Assembly (NCBI RefSeq): GCF_900106675.1 | Contig: NZ_FNOB01000010.1 | Coordinates: 86,070 to 150,069, forward strand | Origin: Allgaiera indica | GTDB lineage: Bacteria > Pseudomonadota > Alphaproteobacteria > Rhodobacterales > Rhodobacteraceae | DNA: 64,000 bases | Direction of reading: 5' to 3' | Shown here: positions 1-9,690 of the stretch, piece by piece | How the letters are laid out: each line of letters starts with the position of its first letter | Position numbering within the stretch: position 1 is the stretch's first letter | The notes under the pieces: generated by a model | Told to the model about the DNA's origin: nothing | What the model saw: only the letters and a program-made list of their open reading frames with translations | Databases searched by the model: none | Position numbers and translations under genes: made by a program

Positions 1-1242
1 GGCGTGCCCGACCAGAAGGTGCACAAGGTCGGCATCCTCGGCGCCGGGATGATGGGGGCGGGCATCGCCTATGTCAGCGCGCGCGCCGGGATCGAGGTGG
101 TGCTGATCGACGCGGCGCAGGACGCCGCCGACCGCGGCAAGGCCTATTCCGAGGGGCTGATGGACAAGGCCATCGGCCGCGGCCGCGCGACCAAGGAGCA
201 GAAGGAAGACCTGCTTGCCCGGATCACGCCGACCACCGATTATGCCGCGCTGAAGGGCTGCGACCTGATCGTCGAGGCGGTGTTCGAGGATCCCAAGGTC
301 AAGGCCGAGGTCACAGCGAAGGCCCAGGCGGTGGCCGGCAAGGATTGCATCTTCGCCACCAACACCTCGACCCTGCCGATCACCGAACTGGCCAAGGCCT
401 CGGTCGATGCCGAAGGCTTCATCGGCATCCACTTCTTCAGCCCCGTCGACAAGATGGCGCTTGTCGAGATCATCAAGGGCAAGGAAACCGGCGACCGCGC
501 GGTGGCCAAGGCGCTGGATTATGTGCGCCAGATCCGCAAGACGCCGATCGTGGTCAACGACGCGCGCTTCTTCTACGCCAACCGCTGCATCATCCCCTAT
601 ATCAACGAGGGCGTGCGCATGGTGGCCGAGGGCGTCGAACCGGCGCTGGTCGAGAACGCGGCCAAGCTGGTCGGCATGCCGCTGGGCCCGCTGCAACTGG
701 TGGACGAGACCTCGATCGACCTGGGGGTGAAGATCGCCAAGGCGACCAAGGCGGCGATGGGCGCGGCCTATCCCGACGACGCGGTCGATGACGTGCTGTT
801 CTGGATGTACGATCAGGGCCGCCTGGGGCGGAAATCCAAATCGGGTTTCTACGCCTATGACGACAAGGGCAAGCGCACCGGCCTGTGGCAGGGGCTGGCC
901 GACAAGTACCCCGCGCAGGACGATCAGCCCGACGTGACCGAGGTGCAGCACCGGCTGCTCTTCGCCCAGGTGCTGGAAGCGGTGCGGGCGCTGGAGGACG
1001 GCGTGCTGATGGACATTCGCGAAGGCGATGTCGGCGCGATCCTGGGCTGGGGCTTCGCGCCCTGGTCGGGCGGCCCGCTGTCGTGGCTGGACATGCTGGG
1101 GGCTGCGCGCGCGGTCGAGTTGTGCGACGGGCTGACCGAACGCTATGGCAAGCGTTTCGCCGCGCCCAAGCTGCTGCGCGAGATGGCCGAGAAGGGCGAA
1201 ACCTTCTATGGCCGCTTCGCCCCCACCGCGAAGGCGGCCTGA
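1..1242 (+). CDS. fadJ: 3-hydroxyacyl-CoA dehydrogenase portion of a FadJ/FadB-type multifunctional enzyme (5' end outside window)
   Basis: The reading frame is open to the window edge, so only the C-terminal ~413 residues are seen. They begin with a Rossmann NAD-binding motif (GILGAGMMGAGIA), continue with the HFFSPVDKM segment typical of 3-hydroxyacyl-CoA dehydrogenases, and end in the helical C-terminal domains. Full-length family members are about 700-730 residues with an N-terminal enoyl-CoA hydratase domain, which would lie upstream of base 1. The enzyme carries out hydration and NAD-dependent oxidation in fatty acid beta-oxidation. A GTG at base 4 could be mistaken for a start but lies just before the Rossmann fold inside the expected linker. 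A strong hairpin follows the stop. The FadJ rather than FadB assignment is inference. Confidence 0.85.
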   Translation, partial: GVPDQKVHKVGILGAGMMGAGIAYVSARAGIEVVLIDAAQDAADRGKAYSEGLMDKAIGRGRATKEQKEDLLARITPTTDYAALKGCDLIVEAVFEDPKVKAEVTAKAQAVAGKDCIFATNTSTLPITELAKASVDAEGFIGIHFFSPVDKMALVEIIKGKETGDRAVAKALDYVRQIRKTPIVVNDARFFYANRCIIPYINEGVRMVAEGVEPALVENAAKLVGMPLGPLQLVDETSIDLGVKIAKATKAAMGAAYPDDAVDDVLFWMYDQGRLGRKSKSGFYAYDDKGKRTGLWQGLADKYPAQDDQPDVTEVQHRLLFAQVLEAVRALEDGVLMDIREGDVGAILGWGFAPWSGGPLSWLDMLGAARAVELCDGLTERYGKRFAAPKLLREMAEKGETFYGRFAPTAKAA

Positions 1243-1281
1243 GCCGGGCCCTTCCTTCTGCCACGAAGATCCTCGGGGGGG

Positions 1282-1306
1282 GCCGGGGGGCAGACAGCCC
1301 CCCGGC
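1282..1306. terminator. GC-rich terminator hairpin between convergent genes
   Basis: A 10-bp perfect stem (GCCGGGGGGC with GCCCCCCGGC) and a 5-nt loop AGACA is followed by a pyrimidine run ending TCTTTT. It sits between the stop of the fadJ-like gene and the stop of the opposing sulfotransferase gene, so it can serve both strands. A similar G-run/C-run hairpin lies at 27566-27584. Confidence 0.7.
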
Positions 1307-1316
1307 TTCCTCTTTT

Positions 1317-1970
1317 CTAGCCGTCGAACCGGTAGCCGAAGCGCGCGATATCCTCGGCGCATAGATCCGCCACCAGATTCCGCGTTCCCGCATCGTAATA
1401 CCCCCGCCAATCGCGGCGCCGGGCCGAGGCATTGGCGCGTTCCAGCGGGGCAAGCGCAAACCCCAGATGCGCCTCGAACCGGGCGACATCGGTGTTGAAA
1501 TGTTCCAGCCGGATGAACAGATCGCAACGCTCGCGCCCGTCGGGGCCGCGCAGATAGGCGCCATAGGGCGCCGCCTTGACGCTGTCGCGGGTCTGGGGCG
1601 CGCGCAGGAAATCCGCGAAATCGGTAGCCTTGGCCAGATGCACCGCGGGGTGGTCCCAGCCCTGTTCGCGCAACCAATGATAATAGCTGACCATCCGGTC
1701 CCAGGGGTTGCGCACCAGGGTGACGATGAAGAAGGCGGCGATCTCGTCGCCGCTCACCAAGCCTTCGATATCGGCCAGGGCGGCGTGCTTCCACAACCGC
1801 CCGCGCGCACCCGCGCCCTGCAGCCGCCGCGCGCGGGCCCGCGCCTTCGGGGTATCGCCGATCAGGATGTCGTCCTTCATCGCGCGCGCCTCCAGCGCGA
1901 GGCTAAGCGCCGTGCCCCCGGTCTTGGGAATATGAACGAAGATGTAGCGGCGCCCGCGCGAGATGATCAT
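1317..1970 (-). CDS. sulfotransferase family protein
   Basis: This 217-residue protein starts MIISRGRRYIFVHIPKTGGT. The HIPKTGGT segment is the 5'-phosphosulfate (PAPS) binding loop, and VTLVRNPWDRMVSYY in the middle is the 3'-phosphate binding motif, both typical of the Sulfotransfer_2-like families that include bacterial proteins for modifying polysaccharides. No signal peptide or membrane segment is seen, so it is probably cytoplasmic. The start is set at the ATG just before the PAPS motif because the frame is open far upstream into the antisense of the next gene. It stands alone between convergent and divergent neighbours. The acceptor substrate cannot be told from sequence. Confidence 0.8.
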   Translation of the reverse strand: MIISRGRRYIFVHIPKTGGTALSLALEARAMKDDILIGDTPKARARARRLQGAGARGRLWKHAALADIEGLVSGDEIAAFFIVTLVRNPWDRMVSYYHWLREQGWDHPAVHLAKATDFADFLRAPQTRDSVKAAPYGAYLRGPDGRERCDLFIRLEHFNTDVARFEAHLGFALAPLERANASARRRDWRGYYDAGTRNLVADLCAEDIARFGYRFDG

Positions 1971-2258
1971 GCGACCGAGAGTGCCCTGTCGCACGCGGGG
2001 CGTAAAGCCATCTGCGGAAACGGATATCCCGGCCGCCGCGATGGGCGGGTCGCGCCCGCTTGCCCTCGCCCCGGGGCGTTGCGACCGGTTCCGCCCCCGG
2101 CCCGCCCCTCTTTGACAACGGCGCGGCGCAAGCCACCATCCCGTCTTTTCCCCGGCAAGACGCGGGATCCAGGCCATGCGTGATGCGCGCGGGCTTTCCT
2201 TTCGTCTTCCGCGCGGTATTACTCGATCAGGCACAATGATTGGGGGGAGGCCGCGCAG

Positions 2259-3890
2259 ATGGGCTGGCTGGCTGACGAGACGGGATTGGAACGCAACGCG
2301 GCGAACTATGTGCCCCTCACGCCGCTGTCGCATCTGCGCCGGGCGGCCGACATCTTCGCGACCCGGCCCGCGCTGGTCTATGGCGGCACCCGCCGGACCT
2401 ACGCCGAATATGCCGCACGGGTAAGCCGTCTGGCCTCGGGCCTTGCCGCGCGCGGGGTGCGGCCGGGTGACGTGGTGGCGACGCTCTTGCCCAACATCCC
2501 GGCCCAGGCCGAGGCCCATTTCGGCGTGCCCGCCGCGGGCGCGGTTCTGAACGCGATCAACACCCGCCTCGATGTCGAGACTGTCGCCTATATCTTCGGC
2601 CATGGCGGCGCCAAGCTGGTGCTTGTCGACAGCCCGCTGATCCCCCTGGTCGAGGCGGCGATCGAGACGATGGAGGGCCCGCCGCCCCAAATTGTCGAGG
2701 TCGCCGATACCGAGGCGGGCCATGTGCCTTCGGGGCGGTACCCGGATTACGAGACGCTGCTGGCCGGGGGCGACCCCGATGCGCCCTGGGTGATGCCGGA
2801 AGACGAATGGGAAAGCATCGCGCTTAACTATACCTCGGGCACGACCGGGCGGCCCAAGGGCGTGGTCTATCACCACCGCGGCGCCTATCTGTGCACGATG
2901 GGCAACGCGATCGCCTGGCGCATGGTGCTTTACCCCGTGTATCTGACCATCGTTCCGCTGTTTCACTGCAACGGCTGGTGCCACACCTGGATGGTCCCGA
3001 TGCTGGGCGGCACGCTGGTATGTTGCCGCGACATCACCGCGGCCAACATCTATGCTGCCATCGCCGACGAGGGCGTGACCCATTTCGGCGGCGCGCCCAT
3101 CGTGCTGAACGCGATCATCAATGCCAAACCCGAGGAACGACGCCCCTTCGATCATGTGGTCGAGGTCTTCACCGCCGGCGCGCCGCCCCCCGCGGCCACC
3201 CTGGCCGCGATCGAGCCGCTGGGGTTCAACATCACCCAGGTCTACGGGCTGACCGAGGTCTACGGCCCCGCCACCGAATGCACCTGGAACCCGGATTGGA
3301 ACGGGGTCGAGGGCGATGCCCGGGCCGAGTTGAAGGCGCGCACCGGCGTGTTGATGCCGATGATGGAAGAGGCGGTCGTGCATGACGAAGCGGGCCGGCC
3401 GGTGCCGCGCGACGCCCGCCATCTGGGCGAGATCGCGATGCGCGGCAATGGCGTGATGAAGGGCTACTATCGCAACCCCGAGGCCACGCGCGAGGCCTTC
3501 CGCGGCGGCTACTTCCGCTCGGGCGACATCGCGTTCCAGCACGAGGACGGCTATATCAAGATCACCGACCGCGCCAAGGACATCATCATCTCGGGCGGCG
3601 AGAATGTGAGTTCCGTCGAGGTCGAGGGCGTGTTGATGCGCCACCCGGCGGTCAGCCTTTGCGCCGTGGTCGCGAAACCGGATCAGAAATGGGGCGAGGT
3701 GCCCTGTGCCTTCGTCGAGTTGAAGGACGGCAGCCAGGCCAGCGAGGCCGAGTTGATCGCCTTCGCCCGCGAACGGCTGGCCGGATTCAAGACGCCGAAA
3801 AAGGTGATCTTTTCCGAATTGCCCAAGACCTCGACCGGCAAGATCCAGAAATTCGAACTGCGCGCCGTGGCAAAACTGCTGGATGCCTGA
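2259..3890 (+). CDS. acyl-CoA synthetase, AMP-binding (ANL) superfamily
   Basis: The 543-residue protein has the ANL adenylation signature YTSGTTGRPKGVVYHH near residue 190, the YGLTEVYGPATEC motif, the hinge segment (ITDRAKDIIISGGENVSSVE) and a C-terminal catalytic lysine in PKTSTGKIQKFELR. It activates a carboxylic acid to an acyl-adenylate and transfers it to CoA. The length and N-terminus resemble medium/long-chain acyl-CoA ligases and the DmdB-type methylmercaptopropionate-CoA ligases common in marine Rhodobacteraceae; the substrate cannot be decided. A purine-rich GGGGGGAGG lies about 9 nt before the ATG. It is transcribed alone. Confidence 0.85.
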   Translation: MGWLADETGLERNAANYVPLTPLSHLRRAADIFATRPALVYGGTRRTYAEYAARVSRLASGLAARGVRPGDVVATLLPNIPAQAEAHFGVPAAGAVLNAINTRLDVETVAYIFGHGGAKLVLVDSPLIPLVEAAIETMEGPPPQIVEVADTEAGHVPSGRYPDYETLLAGGDPDAPWVMPEDEWESIALNYTSGTTGRPKGVVYHHRGAYLCTMGNAIAWRMVLYPVYLTIVPLFHCNGWCHTWMVPMLGGTLVCCRDITAANIYAAIADEGVTHFGGAPIVLNAIINAKPEERRPFDHVVEVFTAGAPPPAATLAAIEPLGFNITQVYGLTEVYGPATECTWNPDWNGVEGDARAELKARTGVLMPMMEEAVVHDEAGRPVPRDARHLGEIAMRGNGVMKGYYRNPEATREAFRGGYFRSGDIAFQHEDGYIKITDRAKDIIISGGENVSSVEVEGVLMRHPAVSLCAVVAKPDQKWGEVPCAFVELKDGSQASEAELIAFARERLAGFKTPKKVIFSELPKTSTGKIQKFELRAVAKLLDA

Positions 3891-4021
3891 GGCGCCGCGC
3901 GCCCGGCCCGCGCTCGCCCCCCGGCGCGCACCGCAAAACTGCTCGGGCGCATCCCCACTGCCCTTTGCCCCGGACACGACATGCGGTAGAGTCCCGTGAA
4001 AGAGGCACAAAGAGCAGGCCC

Positions 4022-5080
4022 ATGCCGCGCGTCACGGCGCTGTCGAAATACCAACGGCTGGAAAGCCAAGGCATCTGGCGCGAGACGCCGGACGCGCAAC
4101 GGCGCGATGTCATCGTCTCGTTCGGCGAGGCGTCGCTGGTACTTTCCGACAGCCGCTCGGAATCGGCGTTGACGCATTGGTCGCTGCCGGCGCTGATCCG
4201 GATGAACCCGGGCGAGATGCCGGCGCTTTTCACCCCCGGCCCGGATGCCGTCGAAACCCTTGAACTGGACGACAAGGACATGATCGGCGCGATCGAGACC
4301 GTGCGCGGGGTGATCGATTCCCATCGGCCGCGCCCTGGCCGGCTGCGCCATGTGCTGATCGCCGGCACCCTTCTGGCGGCGGTGCTCCTGGCGGTGTTCT
4401 GGCTGCCCGGCGCGTTGATCCGCCACACCGCGCAGATGGTGCCGGCATCGAAACGTCACCAGATCGGCGAGATGGCGCTTGCCGATCTGACCCGCGTGAC
4501 CGGACCGCGCTGCAACGGCCATCCCGGCACCGAGGCGCTGGCGAGATTGACCGACAGGCTGTTTCCCGAGGGCGGGGTGCAAATCGTCGTGGTGCCGGGC
4601 GGCCCGGCCCGCGCGACGCATCTGCCTGGCGGAATCATCGTTCTAAGGCGCGATCTGATCGAGGATTTCGACGGCCCCGACGTCGCCGCCGGCTACATCC
4701 TGGCCGAACGTGCCCGCGCGGCGGAAGCAGATGCCCTGCTTGGCCTGCTGCATTGGGCGGGGCTGGGCGCGACGGTGCGGCTTCTGACCACGGGACAGAT
4801 GGCACCCGGCGCGCTGCACGGCTATGGCGAGGCGCTGCTGCGTACGGCCAGGCACGCGCCGCCCCCGCCCGAAGGCGCGCTGATCGCTCGCTTCAGGGCC
4901 GAAGGTCTGCCGACCACGCCTTATGCCAAGGCGCTCGAAGCGGCCACCCCCCCCGTGCCCCGGACTGCGGCGGAAGCCACCCGGTTGATCGCGGCGGATC
5001 CCTTCGCCAAGGGCCAGCCGCCGCCAGCGCTGATTTCCGATGACAGCTGGGTGGGACTGCAGGGCATCTGCGACGAATAG
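4022..5080 (+). CDS. single-pass membrane protein with a degenerate M48-peptidase-like domain
   Basis: This 352-residue protein has a cytoplasmic N-terminal ~105 residues, one membrane segment at about 109-130, and a C-terminal domain. The segment RATHLPGGIIVLRRDLIE followed by VAAGYILAERARAAE resembles the region around the HExxH zinc site of M48 metallopeptidases, but the helix reads AERAR (residues 228-232). Both zinc histidines are therefore absent. That points to a non-catalytic relative, and the assignment is inference from pattern only. The start ATG follows an AGAGCAGG ribosome site; the frame is open upstream into the previous gene. It ends before a bidirectional hairpin. Confidence 0.7.
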   Translation: MPRVTALSKYQRLESQGIWRETPDAQRRDVIVSFGEASLVLSDSRSESALTHWSLPALIRMNPGEMPALFTPGPDAVETLELDDKDMIGAIETVRGVIDSHRPRPGRLRHVLIAGTLLAAVLLAVFWLPGALIRHTAQMVPASKRHQIGEMALADLTRVTGPRCNGHPGTEALARLTDRLFPEGGVQIVVVPGGPARATHLPGGIIVLRRDLIEDFDGPDVAAGYILAERARAAEADALLGLLHWAGLGATVRLLTTGQMAPGALHGYGEALLRTARHAPPPPEGALIARFRAEGLPTTPYAKALEAATPPVPRTAAEATRLIAADPFAKGQPPPALISDDSWVGLQGICDE

Positions 5081-5198
5081 GAAGCCCGCCCTCAGGGGCC
5101 GGGCATCTGGGGCCGGGCATCCGGGGCCCGCCACCCAAGAACCGCCATCTAGTTCCGGTATCATGCGCAGGTCAGCTTTCGCGCCTGCCCAAACACGA

Positions 5199-5231
5199 AG
5201 GCGCCCCCACCCAAGCGGGATGGGGGCGCCT
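5199..5231. terminator. bidirectional terminator hairpin
   Basis: An 11-bp perfect stem (AGGCGCCCCCA with TGGGGGCGCCT) and an 11-nt loop lie between the convergent genes ending at 5080 and 5331. Its symmetry suits termination from both sides. Confidence 0.7.
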
Positions 5232-5330
5232 CGCTTCTTGCCTGTCTTCTGCCTTCGCTACTGCCGGGTCTTGCCTGTCCCTGGTCGTCTCTTATGTCGT
5301 TTTCCGTCCGATCGGAGGCCTTGCGCCTTC

Positions 5331-6809
5331 CTAGCGGATATAGGCGTCGCCGAAACCCGCGGCGCGAACCTGGCCCAGCGCCGCGGAAAGCTGTGCGGAG
5401 GACCCGAACGGCCCCGCCATCACCGTCTGCAGGCTGCGCCCATGCACGCGGACACGCCCCATCGCCACGGGATAGCCCATCGATCGCAGCCGCGCGGCCG
5501 TATGGCTGGCATTCGATGGGACGCCGAAGGTGCCCACCTGCACGTAGCTGCCGCCCGCAACGGGTGCGGCGGCGCGCGCCCTGCCGCGGCTTGCGCCGAT
5601 GTCGTTCAGCGGCGCATGGCGCGTCACCACCACCTGACGCGTCGGGCGCGGCGGCGTGGCCGTCTGCGGGTAGCGCAGCCCGGGATATTGCGCCGCGGCA
5701 CCGCGCATCGTCGTGGTGTCGATCAGCTTGCGCGGGACCGAATGGGTCCACACCAGATCCATCTGGGCATTGCCCTCGGGGGTGCGCGGCCCGCGCAGGG
5801 GGTTCAGGCGGCCATCGTCCCAGGCCGGTTTGTAGCCTGGCGGAACCTCGGGAACGGCAGTGGCCGACCGCGGAAGGCTATTCTGCGACCGGGCGAATAT
5901 ATCGCCCGTGGAAATGGCGGTGTAGACCCGCTGACCATCCGAGCCCGCCGCCGGGGCCGGGGTCGGTGCCGGGGCACGATAGCTGGCCGTGACGCCACCA
6001 CTGCCGCCCTTGTAGGGCAGCAATGGCTCGGGCGGTGCGATCGGCACATTGGCGCTGCTGTCATCGTCGGGCCGATAATCCGAAGTATAGCTCGGCGCTT
6101 GCGGGCCGAGACTATCGACCACCCTGACCACCAGGTAGCGGTTCGACCCGGGCGCGCAGCTGATCGCGCTGCGCCCGTCCGAAAGCCTGTAGACCCGCGA
6201 GACCTCGGGCGCGTAAGCGGGGCATTGCACCTTGCTGACCAGATGCACAGGGCGCCCCGCGATCGACGGCCCGCCATCCGCCACGGCCGGGATCACCTGG
6301 GCAGCCGGGGCGCGAGCACGCCGCAACGCCCTGGCGGCCGGCACCGCCGCGACCGACGTGCCGCTGGCGACGCCCGGGGTGCTTTGCGCCGAGAAGGTTT
6401 TGGCGCTTCCGCCCGCGACATCCGGCCGTGTGGGGGCGGCAGCCGCCACCTTATCCGCAGCCGGGGCGGGCGCGGGGGCCGAGGCGATCTGCTTGGGCTT
6501 TTGCGGGGTCAGCGGCATCGACATCGAGAAGCTGCCCTCGTGGTTGGGGCGGGTCTCGTTGGCCGCAAAAGTGGGCTTGTAGCCGCACATCAGGCGCCGG
6601 TCACGCGTGACACGCGGCACCCACGAGGTTTGCGAGCCAAACCCCGCGCGCATGAAGATGCAACCGCTGCTGTCGACGAACTGGTTGCCCTTGAACTTCG
6701 CCGGAGGCAGCTCAGCCGGGCCTTGCGACTGGTCCATCGTCCGCGCCAGCCCCATCTGGGGGGCCAGACCGGTCGCCACCATCGCCACCGCGAGAACTCG
6801 AAACAACAT
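5331..6809 (-). CDS. exported SPOR-domain protein
   Basis: The 492-residue product starts MLFRVLAVAMVATGLAP, a signal peptide with likely cleavage after GLARA/T. The middle is long, low-complexity and rich in Ala and Pro. The last ~75 residues (YVQVGTFGVPSNASHTAARL through FGDAYIR) form a SPOR domain, which binds denuded peptidoglycan glycan strands at division sites. Several cysteines (SSGCIFM, RLMCGYK, KVQCPAY, AISCAPG) suggest disulfides in the periplasm. An ATG 30 bases further upstream is possible but would put ten polar residues before the signal peptide. The protein is probably a cell envelope or division factor; no specific name is supported. Confidence 0.8.
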   Translation of the reverse strand: MLFRVLAVAMVATGLAPQMGLARTMDQSQGPAELPPAKFKGNQFVDSSGCIFMRAGFGSQTSWVPRVTRDRRLMCGYKPTFAANETRPNHEGSFSMSMPLTPQKPKQIASAPAPAPAADKVAAAAPTRPDVAGGSAKTFSAQSTPGVASGTSVAAVPAARALRRARAPAAQVIPAVADGGPSIAGRPVHLVSKVQCPAYAPEVSRVYRLSDGRSAISCAPGSNRYLVVRVVDSLGPQAPSYTSDYRPDDDSSANVPIAPPEPLLPYKGGSGGVTASYRAPAPTPAPAAGSDGQRVYTAISTGDIFARSQNSLPRSATAVPEVPPGYKPAWDDGRLNPLRGPRTPEGNAQMDLVWTHSVPRKLIDTTTMRGAAAQYPGLRYPQTATPPRPTRQVVVTRHAPLNDIGASRGRARAAAPVAGGSYVQVGTFGVPSNASHTAARLRSMGYPVAMGRVRVHGRSLQTVMAGPFGSSAQLSAALGQVRAAGFGDAYIR

Positions 6810-6875
6810 GTCTACCCCCTTCGTGCGTTGGGGAATCATGCCGGAAGCGGGTCGCTGAGTAAAGAAAGAATTGGC

Positions 6876-7508
6876 TTATTTTGTGCCAAACATCCTGTCA
6901 CCCGCATCCCCTAGCCCTGGGACAATATATCCATTGTCGTCCAGCCTTTCGTCTACCGCCGCTGTGACGATCGGCACGTCGGGATGGGCTTCTCGCATCC
7001 TTTTGATCCCTTCGGGAGCGGCGAGAAGGCACAGGAAGCGCAGATTCTTGGCCCCCGAAGCCTTCAGCAGATCGATCGCGGCGGCCGAGGAATTGCCGGT
7101 GGCCAGCATCGGATCGACGACGATCACCGGCCGGTCGCCCAACTCGGCCGGGACCTTGTAGTAATACTGCACCGGCTTCAGCGTCTCTTCGTCACGGTAA
7201 AGGCCGACAAAGCCCACCCGCGCCGCCGGGACAAGCTCCAGAATGCCGTCAAGCAAGCCGTTGCCGGCGCGCAGGATCGACACCAGCACCAGCTTCTTGC
7301 CGTCGATCGCCGGGGCGTCCATCGGGCAAAGCGGGGTCTCGATGCGCTTCGTTGTCAGCGGCAGTTCGCGCGTCACCTCATAGGCCAGAAGCTGGCTGAT
7401 CTCGCGCAGAAGCTGGCGAAAGCTCGCGGTCGAGGTCTCTCGGTCGCGCATGATCGTCAGCTTGTGCTGCACCAGCGGGTGGTCGACGACGGTCAGATGG
7501 GTCTTCAT
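6876..7508 (-). CDS. upp: uracil phosphoribosyltransferase
   Basis: This 210-residue enzyme makes UMP from uracil and PRPP. It has the PRPP-binding loop [11 protein letters not shown] and the uracil-site segment near the C-terminus ([16 protein letters not shown]). Its length matches the family. It is the last gene of the nucleoside salvage operon; its ATG overlaps the stop of add in an ATGA arrangement, which suggests translational coupling. Base salvage by Upp follows logically from the upstream deaminase and phosphorylase. Confidence 0.97.
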   Translation of the reverse strand: MKTHLTVVDHPLVQHKLTIMRDRETSTASFRQLLREISQLLAYEVTRELPLTTKRIETPLCPMDAPAIDGKKLVLVSILRAGNGLLDGILELVPAARVGFVGLYRDEETLKPVQYYYKVPAELGDRPVIVVDPMLATGNSSAAAIDLLKASGAKNLRFLCLLAAPEGIKRMREAHPDVPIVTAAVDERLDDNGYIVPGLGDAGDRMFGTK

Positions 7509-8482
7509 GGCTGGCCCTCCAGTCTCTTGATCAGCGCGGCGCGGGTGGCGCCGTCACAGAAGGCGGCCTCGGCGGCGGTCCTGTTCAGGGTATGGAACAC
7601 AGCGTCGTCCCAGTCCAGCGCCTCGGCCAGACGATCGTATTCGCGCGTCAACGTGGTGTGGAAGAACGGCGGGTCGTCGGTCGAGACGGTGACCTTCACC
7701 CCACGCTCGTAAAGGCGCCCGATCGGATGCGCGCGCCAATCCTTGTAAAGGCCCAGCGCGACGTTCGATCCGGGGCAGACCTCCAGCACCACGCCGGCCT
7801 CGGCAAGATCGTCCACCAGCGCCGGGTCCTCGATCGCGCGGACGCCATGGCCGATGCGTTCGACCCGCAGATCGCGCCACGCGCGGCGCACGCTGTCGGG
7901 CCCGCCCCATTCGCCGGCATGGCAGGTCAGCCGCAGGCCGGCCTCGCGCGCCATGTCGAAGCTGTATTGGAAATCCTTGGGTTCGCCCGCCTTCTCGTCG
8001 CCGCCCATGCCGAAGCCCACGATGAAATCGCCCGCCGTTTCAGCGGCGCAAAGCGCGGTTTCGCGCGCCTTCTCGGGGCCGAAATGGCGGATCGGGGTGA
8101 TGATGCCGCGCAAGATCGGGCCGCCCTGGGCCTCGACCTCCGCCGCGGCTTCCTGGATCGCGGCCAGATAGTCGCGCCAGGCGGATAGGTCGCGACCGCC
8201 GCAAAAATCGGGGCTGAGGAAGGCCTCGGTATAGATCACGCCGTTGGCCGCGCTTTCCTCCAGCACCGCGCGGGTCAGGCGGGCGAAATCCTCGGGCGTC
8301 TGCAAGACGGAAGTGGCGGCCTCGTAGACGCGCAGGAAATCCCAGAAATCGCGATAGGCGTAATGGCCGCGCTCATTGAAGATGCCGGAGATGTCGATGT
8401 GCTTCTCGGCCGCCAAGCCACGGATAAAGGCCGGCGGCGCCGCGCCTTCGATATGTAAGTGCAGTTCGATCTTCGGGATCAC
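7505..8482 (-). CDS. add: adenosine deaminase
   Basis: This 325-residue enzyme deaminates adenosine/deoxyadenosine (a related adenine deaminase activity is possible). Zinc ligands are visible in [10 protein letters not shown] at the N-terminus, in the LTCHAGE motif and in VSTDDPPFF, with the HGVRAIED segment between. The chosen start is a GTG that overlaps the deoB stop by four bases (GTGA); a long open extension upstream merely reads through deoB out of frame. It lies between deoB and upp in the salvage operon. Confidence 0.93.
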   Translation of the reverse strand: MIPKIELHLHIEGAAPPAFIRGLAAEKHIDISGIFNERGHYAYRDFWDFLRVYEAATSVLQTPEDFARLTRAVLEESAANGVIYTEAFLSPDFCGGRDLSAWRDYLAAIQEAAAEVEAQGGPILRGIITPIRHFGPEKARETALCAAETAGDFIVGFGMGGDEKAGEPKDFQYSFDMAREAGLRLTCHAGEWGGPDSVRRAWRDLRVERIGHGVRAIEDPALVDDLAEAGVVLEVCPGSNVALGLYKDWRAHPIGRLYERGVKVTVSTDDPPFFHTTLTREYDRLAEALDWDDAVFHTLNRTAAEAAFCDGATRAALIKRLEGQP

Positions 8483-9690
8483 AGGAAGCTCCGTCCGGGG
8501 CCTTGCGGCGTCAGTCCAAGATGCGCGGCGATGGAGGCCGCGACATCCGCATAGGCCACCTGACCGATGGGCCGCAACCCTTGGCCCGCGCCGATCACCG
8601 GCACCCGTTCGCGGGTGTGGTCGCCGCCGGTCCAGGTGGGATCGTTGCCGTGATCGGCGGTGAAGATCATCAGATCGCCCGGACGCAGCGCCGCGATCAG
8701 GCGCCCGGCCTCGGTGTCGAACCATTCCAGCGCGCGGGCATAGCCCGCCACGTCGCGGCGATGCCCCCAAAGGCTGTCGAATTCGACGAAATTGGCGAAC
8801 ACCAGCGCGCCATCCGGCGCCTCTGCCACCAGCCGGTGCAGATGCGTCATCAGCGCGGCGTCGTCGGGGCCCTTGTGCAACTCCCCCACCCCGCGCATCG
8901 AGAAGATGTCGCCGATCTTGCCCACCGCATGAGTCTGATGTCCCGCGTCCTGCGCCCAGTCCAGCAGCGTCGGCGCCGGCGGCGCGATGGCATAATCGTG
9001 GCGGTTGGGGGTGCGGCGGAAATCGCCCAAACCGCCGGTGAAGGGCCGCGCGATCACCCGGCCCACGCGCATCTCATGCAGCCGGGGCGCCAGCGCCTCG
9101 CACAGCGCATGGAGGCGGTGCAGTCCGAAATGTTCCTCATGCGCGGCGATCTGGAAGACGCTGTCGGCCGAGGTGTAACAGATCGGCCAGCCGGTGCGGA
9201 TGTGTTCCTCGCCCAGCCGCGCGATGATCTCGGTGCCCGAGGCGTGGCAATTGCCAAGGATCTCCTCGGTGCCGGCCAGGCGGCAGACCTCGGCCACCAG
9301 ATCGGCGGGGAAACTGTCCACGGGGTCGGTGAAATAATGCCATTCCCACGGCACCGGAACACCGGCCAGTTCCCAGTGCCCCGAGGGCGTGTCCTTGCCG
9401 CGCGACACCTCCGTCGCGGCCCCCCAAAGGCCCTGCGGCCGGGCCGCTAGCCCCGGCGTTTCGTCGCCCGAGGCCAGCCGCACCGCCGCCCCCAGACCCA
9501 GCGCATCCAGGTTGGGCAGCGCCAGCGGGCCGCTGCGCCCCTGTTCCGCCTGACCCGCGGCGCAGGCCCGCGCGATATGGGCCAGCGTGTTGGCTCCGGT
9601 ATCCGGGATGTCGCCATTGAAGAATTCGCCCGCGTCCGGCGCCCCGCCCGCGCCGACACTGTCCATCACGACAAGGAAGGCGCGGGGCAT
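8479..9690 (-). CDS. deoB: phosphopentomutase
   Basis: This 403-residue enzyme interconverts (deoxy)ribose 1-phosphate and 5-phosphate. The N-terminal metal-binding motif (VVMDSVGAGGAPDA), the KDTPSGHWE segment and the C-terminal TADHGNDPTW...GGDHTRE metal site are intact, as in the alkaline phosphatase superfamily. The ATG forms a TGATG overlap with the end of deoA; a GTG one codon earlier is also possible. It consumes the pentose 1-phosphate made by DeoA. Confidence 0.95.
   Translation of the reverse strand: MPRAFLVVMDSVGAGGAPDAGEFFNGDIPDTGANTLAHIARACAAGQAEQGRSGPLALPNLDALGLGAAVRLASGDETPGLAARPQGLWGAATEVSRGKDTPSGHWELAGVPVPWEWHYFTDPVDSFPADLVAEVCRLAGTEEILGNCHASGTEIIARLGEEHIRTGWPICYTSADSVFQIAAHEEHFGLHRLHALCEALAPRLHEMRVGRVIARPFTGGLGDFRRTPNRHDYAIAPPAPTLLDWAQDAGHQTHAVGKIGDIFSMRGVGELHKGPDDAALMTHLHRLVAEAPDGALVFANFVEFDSLWGHRRDVAGYARALEWFDTEAGRLIAALRPGDLMIFTADHGNDPTWTGGDHTRERVPVIGAGQGLRPIGQVAYADVAASIAAHLGLTPQGPGRSFL

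Noticed and set aside
1317..4010. 897-codon minus-strand frame containing the sulfotransferase at its C-terminus
   Set aside because: Only the last 217 codons match a protein family; the rest is antisense to the acyl-CoA synthetase gene.
5040..6914. 624-codon plus-strand frame opposite the SPOR protein gene
   Set aside because: Arg-rich antisense frame; the minus strand has a signal peptide and SPOR domain.
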